A DNA stretch of 64,000 nt from positions 3,658,001 to 3,722,000 of the forward strand of contig NZ_AP018448.1 of NCBI RefSeq assembly GCF_030294945.1, in the 5' to 3' direction. This DNA comes from Streptomyces graminofaciens (GTDB lineage Bacteria > Actinomycetota > Actinomycetes > Streptomycetales > Streptomycetaceae). The notes below the pieces were generated by a model, which worked only from the letters and a program-made list of their open reading frames with translations, searched no databases and had not been told where the DNA came from. Each line of letters begins with the position of its first letter. Within the stretch, counting starts at the first letter, position 1. The position numbers were made by a program, and so were the translations under genes. Of this stretch, positions 35,201 to 44,232 are shown piece after piece.

Positions 35201-35658
35201 AAGCCGATGTCGTCGGCGGCGCGGACCAGTTCGTCGACTTCGGTGGAGGGCTCGGAGGAGCCGAGGACCGGTACGCCGGCGGCGCGGGCGGCGGCCACCG
35301 CGCGCGCCTTGTTGCCGGTCAGTTCGAGGATGTGGGCGCTGGGCCCGACGAACGTGATGCCCGCCTCCTCACAGGCCCGGGCCAGCTCGGGGTTCTCGGA
35401 GAGGAACCCGTAGCCCGGATAGACGGCGTCGGCGCCCGCCAGCCGGGCGGCGCGCATGATCTCCTCGACGGAGAGATAGGCCCGCACGGGGTGCCCCGGT
35501 TCGCCGATCTCGTAGGCCTCGTCGGCCTTGAGCCGGTGCAGCGAGTTGCGGTCCTCGTGGGGGAAGACGGCGACGGTCCGCGCGCCCACTTCATAGCCGG
35601 CGCGGAACGCGCGGATCGCGATCTCGCCACGGTTGGCGACCAGTACCTTTTGGAGCAT
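32284..35658 (-). CDS. pyc: Pyruvate carboxylase
   Basis: 1124 residues from the ATG at 35656-35658, giving MLQKVLVANRGEIAIRAFRA. The enzyme makes oxaloacetate from pyruvate and bicarbonate using ATP and biotin. Order: biotin carboxylase/ATP-grasp (residues 1-450, AVAGGGGRGMRRV), carboxyltransferase barrel (about 530-800, GVTDTTFRDAHQSLLATRVR), PYC/OADA domain, and C-terminal biotinyl domain with Lys in IEAMKME. Length and single-chain layout are those of alpha4 pyruvate carboxylases. The 268 bp upstream separate it from xdhC; no gene is seen there. It ends at a strong hairpin. Confidence 0.96.
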   Translation of the reverse strand: MLQKVLVANRGEIAIRAFRAGYEVGARTVAVFPHEDRNSLHRLKADEAYEIGEPGHPVRAYLSVEEIMRAARLAGADAVYPGYGFLSENPELARACEEAGITFVGPSAHILELTGNKARAVAAARAAGVPVLGSSEPSTEVDELVRAADDIGFPVFVKAVAGGGGRGMRRVEDPAALRESIEAASREAASAFGDPTVFLEKAVVEPRHIEVQILADGHGNVIHLFERDCSVQRRHQKVIELAPAPNLDPALRDRICADAVRFAREIGYRNAGTVEFLLDRDGNHVFIEMNPRIQVEHTVTEEVTDVDLVQSQLRIAAGATLADLGLSQETVTLRGAALQCRITTEDPANGFRPDTGRISAYRSPGGSGIRLDGGTTHAGTEISAHFDSMLVKLTCRGRDFTTAVNRARRAVAEFRIRGVATNIPFLQAVLDDPDFQAGNVTTSFIEQRPHLLTSRHSADRGTKLLTYLADVTVNKPNGPRPDLIDPSTKLPRPTAAEPPAGSKQKLVELGPDGFARWLRESPTIGVTDTTFRDAHQSLLATRVRTKDMLAVAPVVARTLPQLLSLECWGGATYDVALRFLAEDPWERLAAFRAAAPNICLQMLLRGRNTVGYTPYPTEVTDAFVQEATETGIDIFRIFDALNDVGQMRPAIDAVRATGTAVAEVALCYTSDLSNPAEQLYTLDYYLRLAEQIVEAGAHVLAVKDMAGLLRAPAATKLVSALRREFDLPVHIHTHDTAGGQLATYLAAVQAGADAVDGAVASMAGTTSQPSLSAIVAATDYSDRPTGLDLRAVGDLEPYWESVRRIYAPFEAGLASPTGRVYDHEIPGGQLSNLRTQAVALGLGDRFEDIEAMYTAADRILGHLVKVTPSSKVVGDLALHLVGAGVTPADFEATPDRFDIPDSVIGFLRGELGTPPGGWPEPFRSKALQGRADAKPVQDLTAEDRTGLEKDRRTTLNRLLFPGPTREFETHRQTYGDTSVLDSKDFFYGLGPGKEYAVDLEPGVRLLIGLEAVGEADERGMRTVMSTLNGQLRPIQIRDKAASSDLPVTEKADRSNPGHVAAPFAGVVTLAVAEGDEVAAGATVATIEAMKMEATITVPKAGRVSRLAINKIQQVEGGDLLVEIV

Positions 35659-35926
35659 TCCCGATCCCTTCGGCCTGCCTGGTGAGGAGCACCATGGTCC
35701 CGGCATTGTGGCCGACGTGCCATGAGAGCACGGTCACTGACCGGTGATCGGAGGTCTGACCTATGTGAGGGAGCCCGCTCACCGCACGGCGCTTTGAGCG
35801 CCCGGAACGCCGTACCGGCAGCCGTCGACAAGGTCCTGCCGTGGGCCCACGCCCCGCTGGTCCCGCTGCTCGCGGCGGGCGAGGCGGCCGGGGCGGGCGT
35901 ACCGACGGGCCGTCGGCGCTCGCGGG

Positions 35927-37081
35927 TCAGGAGACCTTGAGGCTCGGCAGCTCCGTCACGGACGGGGTGCCGTCGTGGTGGATCGGCGTGTGCGCCCCGG
36001 TCAGCGAGACCCCGCTGCCACCGCGTCGGTTGGCGACGATCTCGGCGGCGATGGACAGGGCCGTCTCCTCCGGCGTGCGAGCCCCGAGGTCGAGGCCGAT
36101 GGGTGAGCGCAGCCGGGCCAGCTCCAGCTCGGTGACGCCGACCTCGCGCAGCCTGTCGTTGCGGTCGAGGTGGGTGCGGCGTGAGCCCATGGCGCCGACG
36201 TAGGCGACCGGGAGCCGCAGGGCGAGCCGGAGCAGCGGTACGTCGAACTTGGCGTCGTGGGTGAGGACGCACAGGACGGTCCGGGCGTCCACGTCCGTCC
36301 GCTCCAGGTATGTGTGCGGCCACTCGACGACGATCTCGTCCGCGTCCGGGAAGCGCGTGCGGGTCGCGAAGACGGGGCGGGCGTCGCAGACGGTCACGTG
36401 GTAGCCGAGGAACTTGCCTACGCGGACGAGCGCGGAGGCGAAGTCGATCGCGCCGAACACGATCATCCGGGGCGGGGGGACCGAGGACTCGACCAGAACC
36501 GTGAGCGGTGCTCCGCAACGAGAGCCCTGCTCTCCGATCTCCAGGGTGCCGGTGCGTCCGGCGTCCAGGAAGGCCCGGGCCTCGGCGGCGACCGTGCGGT
36601 CCAGTTCGGGGTGGGCGCCGAAGCCGCCGTCGTACTGGCCGGCGGGGCGGACCAGCAGGGCCCGGCCCCGCAGTTCCGCCGGGCCGGAGACTATCCGGGC
36701 GACGGCCGCCGCCTCCCCGCTCGCGGCGGCGGCGAGCGCGGCCGCCACGAGCGGACGGACGGGGTCGCCGACCCGCACCGGCGTCACGACGATGTCGATG
36801 ATCCCGCCGCAGGTCAGGCCCACGGCGAAGGCGTCCTCGTCGCTGTACCCGAAGCGTTCGAGGACCGGCTCCCCGTCCTCCAACGCCTGCCGGCACAGGT
36901 CGTAGACCGCCCCCTCCACGCAACCGCCGGAGACCGAGCCGATCGCCGTGCCGTCGGCGTCCACCGCGAGGGCGGCGCCGGGCTGGCGGGGTGCGCTGCC
37001 GCCGACGGCCACCACGGTGGCCACGGCGAAGTCGCGTCCCTGCTCGACCCACCGGTGCAGCTCTTCGGCGATGTCCAGCAT
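35927..37081 (-). CDS. xdhC: XdhC-family maturation protein for molybdenum hydroxylase
   Basis: 384 residues. The XdhC/CoxI N-terminal domain shows VVAVGGSAPRQPGAALAV, SVSGGCVEGAVYD and GLTCGG; the C-terminal Rossmann-like domain shows PPRMIVFGAIDFASALVRVG and CVLTHDAKFDVPLL. XdhC inserts sulfurated Mo cofactor into xanthine dehydrogenase. It follows the dehydrogenase genes in the same direction, but a 144-bp palindromic block lies between, so it may need read-through or its own promoter. Confidence 0.9.
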   Translation of the reverse strand: MLDIAEELHRWVEQGRDFAVATVVAVGGSAPRQPGAALAVDADGTAIGSVSGGCVEGAVYDLCRQALEDGEPVLERFGYSDEDAFAVGLTCGGIIDIVVTPVRVGDPVRPLVAAALAAAASGEAAAVARIVSGPAELRGRALLVRPAGQYDGGFGAHPELDRTVAAEARAFLDAGRTGTLEIGEQGSRCGAPLTVLVESSVPPPRMIVFGAIDFASALVRVGKFLGYHVTVCDARPVFATRTRFPDADEIVVEWPHTYLERTDVDARTVLCVLTHDAKFDVPLLRLALRLPVAYVGAMGSRRTHLDRNDRLREVGVTELELARLRSPIGLDLGARTPEETALSIAAEIVANRRGGSGVSLTGAHTPIHHDGTPSVTELPSLKVS

Positions 37082-37150
37082 GTCTCGGTCTCCTCAATCG
37101 CGGTTGTGCGGACGGTACTCGGCAGCTGGGGTCCAGGGGGTGTTTTGAAG

Positions 37151-37294
37151 GTTCGTCGGCGTGTGCGGGTGGGTGGGGGCTGGTCGCGCAGTTCCCCGCG
37201 CCCCTGAAGAGCAGGGGCCGCGCCCCGTGCTTTTCAGGGGCGCGGGGGATGGGACTGCGCCAGAAACCCCACCCACCCGCACCCACCGACGAAC
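37151..37294. repeat. Long imperfect palindrome between xdh and xdhC
   Basis: GTTCGTCGG (37151-37159) matches inverted CCGACGAAC (37286-37294). Inside, CCCCGCGCCCCTGAA (37194-37208) pairs perfectly with TTCAGGGGCGCGGGG (37233-37247), and a G-rich arm (GTGCGGGTGGGTGG) faces CCACCCACCCGCAC. The CGCGCAGTTCCCCGCGCCCCT wording is a dispersed Streptomyces element seen between many genes. It may terminate transcription. Confidence 0.75.
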
Positions 37295-37327
37295 CGAACC
37301 CCCAGAGCTCTTGAGCGGCCCGACCGA

Positions 37328-39715
37328 CTACGCCGTACCCGTCAGGTGTTCCGGGCGTACCGGCGTCCTGTTCAGCTCCAACCCCGTCGCGTTCCGGATC
37401 GCCGCCAGGACGGCCGGAGTCGATGACAGGGTCGGGGCCTCGCCGACGCCGCGCAGCCCGTACGGCGCGTGGTCGTCGGCCAGTTCGAGCACGTCGACGG
37501 GGATGGTCGGCGTGTCGAGGATCGTGGGGATGAGGTAGTCGGTGAAGGAGGGGTTGCGGACCTTCGCGGTCTTCGGGTCGACGACGATCTCCTCCATGAC
37601 CGCGATGCCGAGGCCCTGGGTCGTGCCGCCCTGGATCTGGCCCACCACGGACAGCGGGTTGAGGGCCTTGCCGACGTCCTGGGCGCAGGCCAGTTCGATG
37701 ACCTTGACCAGGCCCAGCTCGGTGTCGACCTCGACGACCGCCCGGTGTGCGGCGAAGCTGTACTGGACGTGCCCGAAGCCCTGCCCGGTACGGAGGTCGA
37801 AGGGCTCCGTCGGCCGGTGCCGCCACTCCGCCTCGATCTCGACCGACTCGTCGCCCAGCACGTCCACCAGGTCGGCGAGGACCTCCCCGGCGTCGGTGAC
37901 GACCTTGCCGCCCTCCAGGAGCAGTTCGGCCGTGGCCCACGCGGGGTGGTACGAGCCGAACCGGCGCCGGCCCATCTCCAGGACCTTCTCGCGGACCAGC
38001 TCGCAGGAGTTCTTGACGGCGCCGCCGGTGACGTACGTCTGCCGGGAGGCCGACGTCGAACCGGCCGAGCCCACCTGGGTGTCCGCCGGGACGATCGTCA
38101 CCTGGGTGACGCCCAGTTCGGTGCGGGCGATCTGCGCGTGGACGGTGACACCGCCCTGGCCGACCTCCGCCATGGCCGTGTGGACGGTGGCGACGGGCTC
38201 GCCGCCCACGACCTCCATGCGGACACGGGCGGTCGAGTAGTCGTCGAAGCCCTCGGAGAAGCCGACGTTCTTGATGCCGACCGCGTAGCCGACGCCGCGT
38301 ACGACGCCCTCGCCGTGCGTGGTGTTGGACAGACCGCCCGGCAGTTGCCGTACGTCCGCCTCCTCACCCGCCGCGAGCCACTGCTGCTCCGGCGGCAGCG
38401 GCATCGCCTTGACTCGGCGCAGGAGTTCGGCGACCGGCGCCGGGGAGTCGACGACCTGCCCGGTCGGCATGATCGCGCCCTGCGACATGGCGTTGGCCTG
38501 GCGGAACTCGACCCGGTCCATACCCACCGCGTCGGCCAGCTTGTCCATCTGGGCCTCGTAGGCGAAGCACGCCTGGACCGCGCCGAAGCCGCGCATGGCG
38601 CCGCAGGGCGGGTTGTTGGTGTAGAGGGCGATGGCCTCGATGTCGACGTTGTCGATGACGTACGGGCCCGCGCCGAGGGAGGCCGCGTTGCCCACGACGG
38701 CAGGTGAGGAGGAGGCGTAGGCGCCGCCGTCGAGGACGATCCGGCACTTCACGTGGGTGAGCTTGCCGTCCTTCGTCGCCCCGTGCTCGTAGTACAGCTT
38801 CGCCGGGTGGCGGTGGACGTGTCCGAAGAAGGACTCGAAACGGTTGTAGACGATCTTGACCGGCTTGCCCGTGCGCAGCGCGAGCAGACAGGCGTGGATC
38901 TGCATCGAGAGGTCCTCGCGCCCGCCGAAGGCGCCGCCCACGCCCGACAGCGTCATCCGGACCTTGTCCTCCGCCAGGCCGAGGACGGGTGCGATCTGGC
39001 GCAGGTCGGCGTGCAGCCACTGCGTGGCGATGTAGAGGTCGACGCCGCCGTCCTCCGCCGGAACCGCGAGCCCGGACTCGGGGCCGAGGAACGCCTGGTC
39101 CTGCATGCCGAAGACGTACTCGCCCTCGACGACGAAGTCCGCGCGCTCCCGGGCCGCCGCCACGTCGCCGCGGAGGATCGGCTGGCGGTGGACGATGTTC
39201 GGGTGCGGGACATGGCCGAAGTGGTGGTCGGTGCGGTCCTCGTGCACGAGGACCGCGTCCGGCGCGGTCGCGGCGGCCTCGTCGGTGATGACCGGCAGCT
39301 CCCGGTACTCCACCTTGATCTTGGCGGCGGCTCGGCGCGCGGTCTCCGGGTGGTCGGCGGCGACGATCGCGACGGGCTCGCCGTGGTGGCGGACCTTGCC
39401 GTGGGCGAGGACCGGGGTGTCCTGGATCTCCAGGCCGTAGTGCCTCACGTCGGTCGGCAGGTCGTCGTACGTCATGACGGCGTAGACACCGGGCGTGGCG
39501 AGGGCCTCGGCCGTGTCGATGGAGACGATTTCGGCGTGGGCGACCGTCGAGCGGAGGATCTGGCCCCAGAGCATGTCCTCGTGCCACATGTCGGACGAGT
39601 ACGCGAACTCGCCGGTGACCTTGAGGGTGCCGTCCGGGCGGAGCGTGGACTCGCCGACGCCGCCCTTGGTGCGCGAGCCCTGGGTGATGTTGGTGGGCAG
39701 GCCGGTGGTTCCCAT
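37328..39715 (-). CDS. Xanthine dehydrogenase molybdopterin-binding subunit
   Basis: 795 residues from the ATG at 39713-39715. Oxidises hypoxanthine and xanthine toward urate with the Fe-S and FAD subunits encoded just upstream. Typical molybdenum-hydroxylase blocks are visible: VGGAFGGREDLSMQ, NNPPCGAMRGFGAVQACFA (Arg that positions substrate), VGQGGVTVHAQIA and GVGEAPTLSSTPAVLAAI, with the Glu that attacks substrate. The gap to the 2Fe-2S gene stop is 2 bp. Purine type is judged from the divergent PucR regulator and from the sequence class; other aldehyde-oxidase-like substrates remain possible. Confidence 0.92.
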   Translation of the reverse strand: MGTTGLPTNITQGSRTKGGVGESTLRPDGTLKVTGEFAYSSDMWHEDMLWGQILRSTVAHAEIVSIDTAEALATPGVYAVMTYDDLPTDVRHYGLEIQDTPVLAHGKVRHHGEPVAIVAADHPETARRAAAKIKVEYRELPVITDEAAATAPDAVLVHEDRTDHHFGHVPHPNIVHRQPILRGDVAAARERADFVVEGEYVFGMQDQAFLGPESGLAVPAEDGGVDLYIATQWLHADLRQIAPVLGLAEDKVRMTLSGVGGAFGGREDLSMQIHACLLALRTGKPVKIVYNRFESFFGHVHRHPAKLYYEHGATKDGKLTHVKCRIVLDGGAYASSSPAVVGNAASLGAGPYVIDNVDIEAIALYTNNPPCGAMRGFGAVQACFAYEAQMDKLADAVGMDRVEFRQANAMSQGAIMPTGQVVDSPAPVAELLRRVKAMPLPPEQQWLAAGEEADVRQLPGGLSNTTHGEGVVRGVGYAVGIKNVGFSEGFDDYSTARVRMEVVGGEPVATVHTAMAEVGQGGVTVHAQIARTELGVTQVTIVPADTQVGSAGSTSASRQTYVTGGAVKNSCELVREKVLEMGRRRFGSYHPAWATAELLLEGGKVVTDAGEVLADLVDVLGDESVEIEAEWRHRPTEPFDLRTGQGFGHVQYSFAAHRAVVEVDTELGLVKVIELACAQDVGKALNPLSVVGQIQGGTTQGLGIAVMEEIVVDPKTAKVRNPSFTDYLIPTILDTPTIPVDVLELADDHAPYGLRGVGEAPTLSSTPAVLAAIRNATGLELNRTPVRPEHLTGTA

Positions 39716-39717
39716 GA

Positions 39718-40305
39718 TCAGACCCCTTCGGACTGCCGGGCGGCCGCGAGGCGGACCGCGTCCATGATCTTCTCGTAGCCGGTGCAGCGGCACAGGTTGC
39801 CCGAGAGCGCCTCGCGGATGTCCGCGTCGCTCGGGTTCGGGGTGCGCTCCAGCATCTCGTCGGCGGCGACCAGCAGCCCGGGCGTGCAGAAGCCGCACTG
39901 CACGGCACCGGCGTCGATGAACGCCTGCTGGATCGGGGAGAGTTCCCCGCCTTCGCCGGTCTGCGAGTCGGTGCCCTTGGCCTGCCAGTGCTTGGCATCG
40001 TCGAGCGAAGTCCCCGACGCCCCGCAGGCGCCCGTCCCGCATCCCTCGGCCCGCTGCTTGGCGAAGTCCGCCAGCCCCTCGACCGTGACGACCTCGCGCC
40101 CCTCCGCCTGCCCGGCCGCGACCAGACACGAACACACCGGTACGCCGTCCAGGCGGACGGTGCACGAGCCGCACTCGCCCTGCTCGCACGCGTTCTTGGA
40201 ACCGGGGAGTCCGAGCCGCTCCCTCAGCACGTACAGCAGGGACTCGCCCTCCCACACGTCGTCGGCTTCCTGCGGACGGCCGTTGACCGTGAAATTGACG
40301 CGCAT
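39718..40305 (-). CDS. Xanthine dehydrogenase 2Fe-2S subunit
   Basis: 195 residues. The plant-type ferredoxin cluster is bound by CEQGECGSCTVRLDGVPVCSC, and the helical second cluster by CGFCTPG and CRCTGYEKI. Between them is an insertion of about 40 residues (from AEGCGTGACGAS) with two extra cysteines, longer than in the E. coli type. Its ATG overlaps the stop of the FAD subunit gene (TAATG at 40303-40307), so translation is coupled. Confidence 0.93.
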   Translation of the reverse strand: MRVNFTVNGRPQEADDVWEGESLLYVLRERLGLPGSKNACEQGECGSCTVRLDGVPVCSCLVAAGQAEGREVVTVEGLADFAKQRAEGCGTGACGASGTSLDDAKHWQAKGTDSQTGEGGELSPIQQAFIDAGAVQCGFCTPGLLVAADEMLERTPNPSDADIREALSGNLCRCTGYEKIMDAVRLAAARQSEGV

Positions 40306-41195
40306 TACGCGACTCCCTCCGTGGCGGCGGCGGTGCCGCGGTACGACTCCCAGGTCCACATCAGCGTGCGGCGGGCCATGACGCCGACGGCGTGGCGGCG
40401 GTAGCTCGCGGTGCCCCGGACGTCGTCGATCGGGTTGCAGGCGGCGGAGCACAGCTCGGCGAACTGCTTGGCGACCGACGGGGTGATGATCCTGCCGTTG
40501 TCCCAGAAGCCGCCCTCGTCGAGCGCCGCGTTCAGGAACTCCTCGGCGGCCTTGGCCCGGACGGGGGTCGGCGCGGCCGAGCCGATGCCGGTACGGACGG
40601 TCCGCGACGACGGGTGCAGGGCGAGCCCGAAGGCGCACACGGCGATGACCATGGCGTTGCGCGTGCCGACCTTCGAGAACTGCTGCGGTCCGTCGGCCTT
40701 GTCGATGTGCACGGCGCGGATCAGCTCGTCCGGGGCGAGGGCGTTGCGCTTGACGCCGGTGTAGAAGTCGTCGATGGGGATGAGCCGGGAGCCCCGTACG
40801 GACTCGGCCTCGACCTGGGCGCCCGCCGCGAGGAGGGCCGGGTGGGCGTCGCCGGCCGGGGAGGCGGTGCCGAGGTTTCCGCCGACGCCGCCGCGGTTGC
40901 GGATCTGCGGGGAGGCGACCGTGTGCGAGGCCAGGGCGAGGCCGGGCAGCTCGGGACGGAGGCTCTCCATGATCCGGGTGTAGGGGACGGACGCGCCCAG
41001 TCGAACCGTGTCCTCGCCGACCTCCCACTCGTAGAGATCGCCGATGCGGGTGAGGTCGAGCAGATACTCGGGCCGACGGTGGTCGAAGTTGATCTCGACC
41101 ATCACATCGGTGCCGCCGGCGATCGGCACAGCGGTGGGGTGCTCGGCCTTCGCGGCGAGCGCCTCCTCCCAGCTGGCGGGGCGAAGGAAGTCCAT
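40305..41195 (-). CDS. Xanthine dehydrogenase FAD-binding subunit
   Basis: 296 residues, first gene of the leftward xdh operon. The FAD-binding motifs PIAGGTDVMVEINF and RNRGGVGGNLGTASPAGD are intact, followed by the CO dehydrogenase flavoprotein C-terminal domain. It passes electrons from the Fe-S centres to NAD or oxygen. The 354 bp upstream, shared with the divergent PucR gene, hold no gene and must contain both promoters. Confidence 0.93.
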   Translation of the reverse strand: MDFLRPASWEEALAAKAEHPTAVPIAGGTDVMVEINFDHRRPEYLLDLTRIGDLYEWEVGEDTVRLGASVPYTRIMESLRPELPGLALASHTVASPQIRNRGGVGGNLGTASPAGDAHPALLAAGAQVEAESVRGSRLIPIDDFYTGVKRNALAPDELIRAVHIDKADGPQQFSKVGTRNAMVIAVCAFGLALHPSSRTVRTGIGSAAPTPVRAKAAEEFLNAALDEGGFWDNGRIITPSVAKQFAELCSAACNPIDDVRGTASYRRHAVGVMARRTLMWTWESYRGTAAATEGVA

Positions 41196-41549
41196 GAGAC
41201 CGGCTCTCTTCTTCGTCTTGTGGTCGTTCTGTTTGAGCCAGATCGTGTGCGGCGGGCCCGGCTCGGTTCAAGGGCTGTTCAGGTGGCTCGAGCTTCAGTA
41301 CACAGCGCCCTCCTCCGCCCGGGTCAGTCACGGAAAACATGAAGGAGTTGGCTGGCCAAGGGGCGCATCTTGTAGATTCGTATGAACGGAGGCCATCAGC
41401 AACCTCTTCGTTTTCGGCTGGAAACATCCAGCACACACGCGGGGCCCCGGCTTCCCCGACCACCCTCCTCCGGAAGTCACGTGCACGCTTCCTGGGCGAA
41501 CCGAACGTTGTTTTCGAGACACGACGACACAAGAACGGCGGCGACGAGA

Positions 41550-43226
41550 ATGCGCCTGCGCGCACTGCTGGACACCGACGCGCTGGGTCTGCGGCTGCTC
41601 GGCGGCGAGGACGAGCTGGACCGCACCGTACGTGGTGTGATGACCACCGACCTCCGGGACCCGAGCCGCTACCTCTCCGGGGGCGAGCTGGTGCTCACGG
41701 GCCTGGCCTGGCGCCGGGACGCCGCCGACTCCGAACCCTTCGTACGGATCCTGGTGGGCGCCGGGGTCGCGGCGCTCGCCGCCGGCGAGGCCGAGCTGGG
41801 CGACATCCCTCAGGACCTGGTCGTCGCCTGCGCCCGGCACCGGCTGCCGCTGTTCGCCGTCAACGAGTCGGTGGCCTTCGCGACGATCACCGAGCACGTC
41901 GTTCGGCAGGTCTCCGGCGAGCGCGCCGGAGACCTGGCGGCCGTGGTGGACCGCCACCGCCGGATGATGATCTCCGGCCCGGCGGGCGGCGGCCCGGACG
42001 TGGTCCTGGACCTCCTCGGCACCGATCTGGACATCAGGGCCTGGGTGCTCTCCCCCACCGGCCGCCTGATCGCGGGCCCCAAGGTCGCCGGGCCCGACCT
42101 GCCGCCCGAGCTGTGCGCACGCCTGGCGGGCGACCACCTGGCGGCGACGCGCACGGGCCGCCGCGGACCGCACCGCGTGCTCGTCGGCACCACCACGTAC
42201 TCCCTCTTCCCCATCAGCGGCGCGGGCCGCGCGCCCGTCGGCGCCACCCATGACGTACGCGAGACGCTGCTGTCCGACTGGCTGCTCGCGGTCGAGGCCG
42301 ACGCCGGGGACTGGCCCGCCGAGCGCCTCGACCTGCTGTACGGCGTCACCCAGCTGATCGCCGTCGAGCGGGACCGCCGCGACGCGGCCCGTACGGTACG
42401 GCGCCGACTCGCCCAGGAGGTTCTGGAGCTGGTGCAGGCGGGCGCGGCCCCCGCCGAGATCGCGGCCCGGCTGCGGGTCGCCGCGCCGGTGCTGCTGCCC
42501 GGCCTCGGGGCGGCCCCGCACTGGCAGGTGGTCGTGGCCCGGGTGGAATGGGACGGCGACGACCTGGACGGCGGCCCGGTCGCCCAGGCGCTCCTGGAGG
42601 AGATCCTGGTGGACCCCCACTCCACCGGCCCCGAGCACTCGGACCGGATCGCCGTGGCTCACACGGGTGAGGAGGCCATCGCGCTCGTCCCGCTCCCGGC
42701 GGTCTCCACCGAGCACGACGGCTCCGAGGCCGGCATCCACGCCGACACGCTCCTCACGACCGTACGGGACCCGCTGACGGCGGGCCTGGACGGCGACGGA
42801 CGGCTCACGCTGGGCGTCAGCGCGGCCGTGCACTCGGCGGAGGGTCTGCACGGGGCGCTGGAGGAGGCCCGGCACGCACGCCGGGTGGCGGCGGCGCGTC
42901 CGGGCCGGGTGTGCGCGGCCGGCCACCAGGAACTGGCCTCGCACGTCCTGCTCCTGCCCTTCGTCCCCGACGACGTGCGCCGCGCCTTCACGGCCCGCCT
43001 CCTCGACCCCCTGAGGGACTACGACCGCCGCCACCGCGCCGAGCTGATCCCGACCCTGGAGGCGTTCCTGGAGTGCGACGGCTCCTGGACGCGCTGCGCC
43101 GCCCGGCTCCACCTGCACGTCAACACACTGCGCTACCGGGTCGGCCGGATCGAACAGTTGACAAGCCGTGACCTCTCCCGCCTGGAGGACAAGCTGGACT
43201 TCTTCCTGGCGTTGCGCATGAGTTGA
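41550..43226 (+). CDS. pucR: PucR-family regulator (purine catabolism)
   Basis: 558 residues from the ATG at 41550. The N-terminal PucR domain starts RLRALLDTDALGLRLLGGE and contains SGGELVLTGLAWR. The middle has a GGDEF-like/CdaR segment. The C-terminal PucR helix-turn-helix is RLHLHVNTLRYRVGRIEQL. Family members activate purine degradation in response to allantoin or related intermediates. Divergent placement from xdh is the classic arrangement. Open frame upstream to 41382 contains no good start signal. Confidence 0.92.
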   Translation: MRLRALLDTDALGLRLLGGEDELDRTVRGVMTTDLRDPSRYLSGGELVLTGLAWRRDAADSEPFVRILVGAGVAALAAGEAELGDIPQDLVVACARHRLPLFAVNESVAFATITEHVVRQVSGERAGDLAAVVDRHRRMMISGPAGGGPDVVLDLLGTDLDIRAWVLSPTGRLIAGPKVAGPDLPPELCARLAGDHLAATRTGRRGPHRVLVGTTTYSLFPISGAGRAPVGATHDVRETLLSDWLLAVEADAGDWPAERLDLLYGVTQLIAVERDRRDAARTVRRRLAQEVLELVQAGAAPAEIAARLRVAAPVLLPGLGAAPHWQVVVARVEWDGDDLDGGPVAQALLEEILVDPHSTGPEHSDRIAVAHTGEEAIALVPLPAVSTEHDGSEAGIHADTLLTTVRDPLTAGLDGDGRLTLGVSAAVHSAEGLHGALEEARHARRVAAARPGRVCAAGHQELASHVLLLPFVPDDVRRAFTARLLDPLRDYDRRHRAELIPTLEAFLECDGSWTRCAARLHLHVNTLRYRVGRIEQLTSRDLSRLEDKLDFFLALRMS

Positions 43227-43375
43227 GTTCACGGGGTGGTGGGCGGCCCTCCCTGAGCGCCGCCCGCACCCCATGACTTTGTGAATACTTTCACCCACCC
43301 CCTGGCCGGGCCCCGGGATTCGTGCTGAGATGCCGCCACCACTCAAAGCTCAACGGTGTGCTCGGGGAGGACAAC

Positions 43376-44149
43376 GTGGCGCATACCGCCATGTCTGGTT
43401 ACGGAACGACCGCCGGCGACGATCCACTCCAGACCGCGGTATGGCGGCTGCGCTCGCGGGCCTGCTGGGTCGACGCGGCCGCGCTGATCCAGCCCACCAC
43501 TCCACAGGCCTCGCTGCAACGGACCGCGCTGCTCGTCGAGCGCTGCCTGTACACCGAGCAGGGCTGGGCGGAGGCGGAGGACGCGCTGCGTACCGCCGAG
43601 GCGCAGGCCCAGAGCGACGAGGAGCGGGGCGCGGCGGCCTGCGAGCGCGGGCAACTGGCGTACGCGGCCACGCTGCTCGGCGTACGGGACCGCTCCGACG
43701 AGGCGCGGGCCGCGCTCGGCCGGGCGGCGGCGCTCATCCCGCCGGGCGCCCGGGGCCGGGCCCTGCTCGACTTCCGCCGGGGTGTCCTCGCGGAGAACCT
43801 CGCCCGCTCGCCGCAGGCCGCGCGTGCCGCGTACCGCCGTGCCCACGCGGGCGCCACCGCCCACGGCGATCAGCTGCTGCTCTCGTTCACCTGGCGGCAT
43901 CTGGCCGGACTCGCCCTGCGCGACGGCGAGTTGGCCGAGGCCCGGCACGGCTTCGCCGAGTCCCTGCGCATCCGCGAGGAGCTGGGCTACCTGGTCGGCA
44001 CGGCCCCCGCCCTGGTGTCCCTCGCCGACACCGAGACGGAACCGGAGGCATCCCGCCTCCGCGAGGAGGCCAGGCGTCTGTTCCGCCTACTGGGCGGCGT
44101 ACCGACCTGGCTGGCACGGCAGTTGACCCCACCGGCGGCCACGGCCTGA
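43376..44149 (+). CDS. TPR-like helical protein of unknown function
   Basis: 257 residues from a GTG at 43376 with GGAGG 5 nt upstream. The sequence is almost all helical repeats rich in Ala, Leu and Arg; units such as ALLVERCLYTEQGWAEAEDAL and AYRRAHAGATAHGDQ have tetratricopeptide-like spacing of about 34-40 residues. No signal or membrane segment. It is probably a scaffold or adaptor, but no partner is evident. A strong bidirectional hairpin follows. Confidence 0.7.
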   Translation: MAHTAMSGYGTTAGDDPLQTAVWRLRSRACWVDAAALIQPTTPQASLQRTALLVERCLYTEQGWAEAEDALRTAEAQAQSDEERGAAACERGQLAYAATLLGVRDRSDEARAALGRAAALIPPGARGRALLDFRRGVLAENLARSPQAARAAYRRAHAGATAHGDQLLLSFTWRHLAGLALRDGELAEARHGFAESLRIREELGYLVGTAPALVSLADTETEPEASRLREEARRLFRLLGGVPTWLARQLTPPAATA

Positions 44150-44192
44150 GCAGGCGTCGGCATTCCCACGGGCCAGGCCCAGTCGTCCGATT

Positions 44193-44216
44193 CCCGTCGT
44201 CCACCCGGACGACGGG
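44193..44216. terminator. Bidirectional terminator between convergent genes
   Basis: CCCGTCGTCC (44193-44202) and GGACGACGGG (44207-44216) pair perfectly around ACCC, between stops at 44149 and 44233. Confidence 0.8.
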
Positions 44217-44232
44217 ACTTTCACGAAGGGCC

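Noticed and set aside
35319..37940. 873-codon minus-strand frame over pyc, xdhC and xdh
   Set aside because: Arg/Pro-rich filler in the wrong frame of three real genes; it also crosses the 37.2-kb palindrome.
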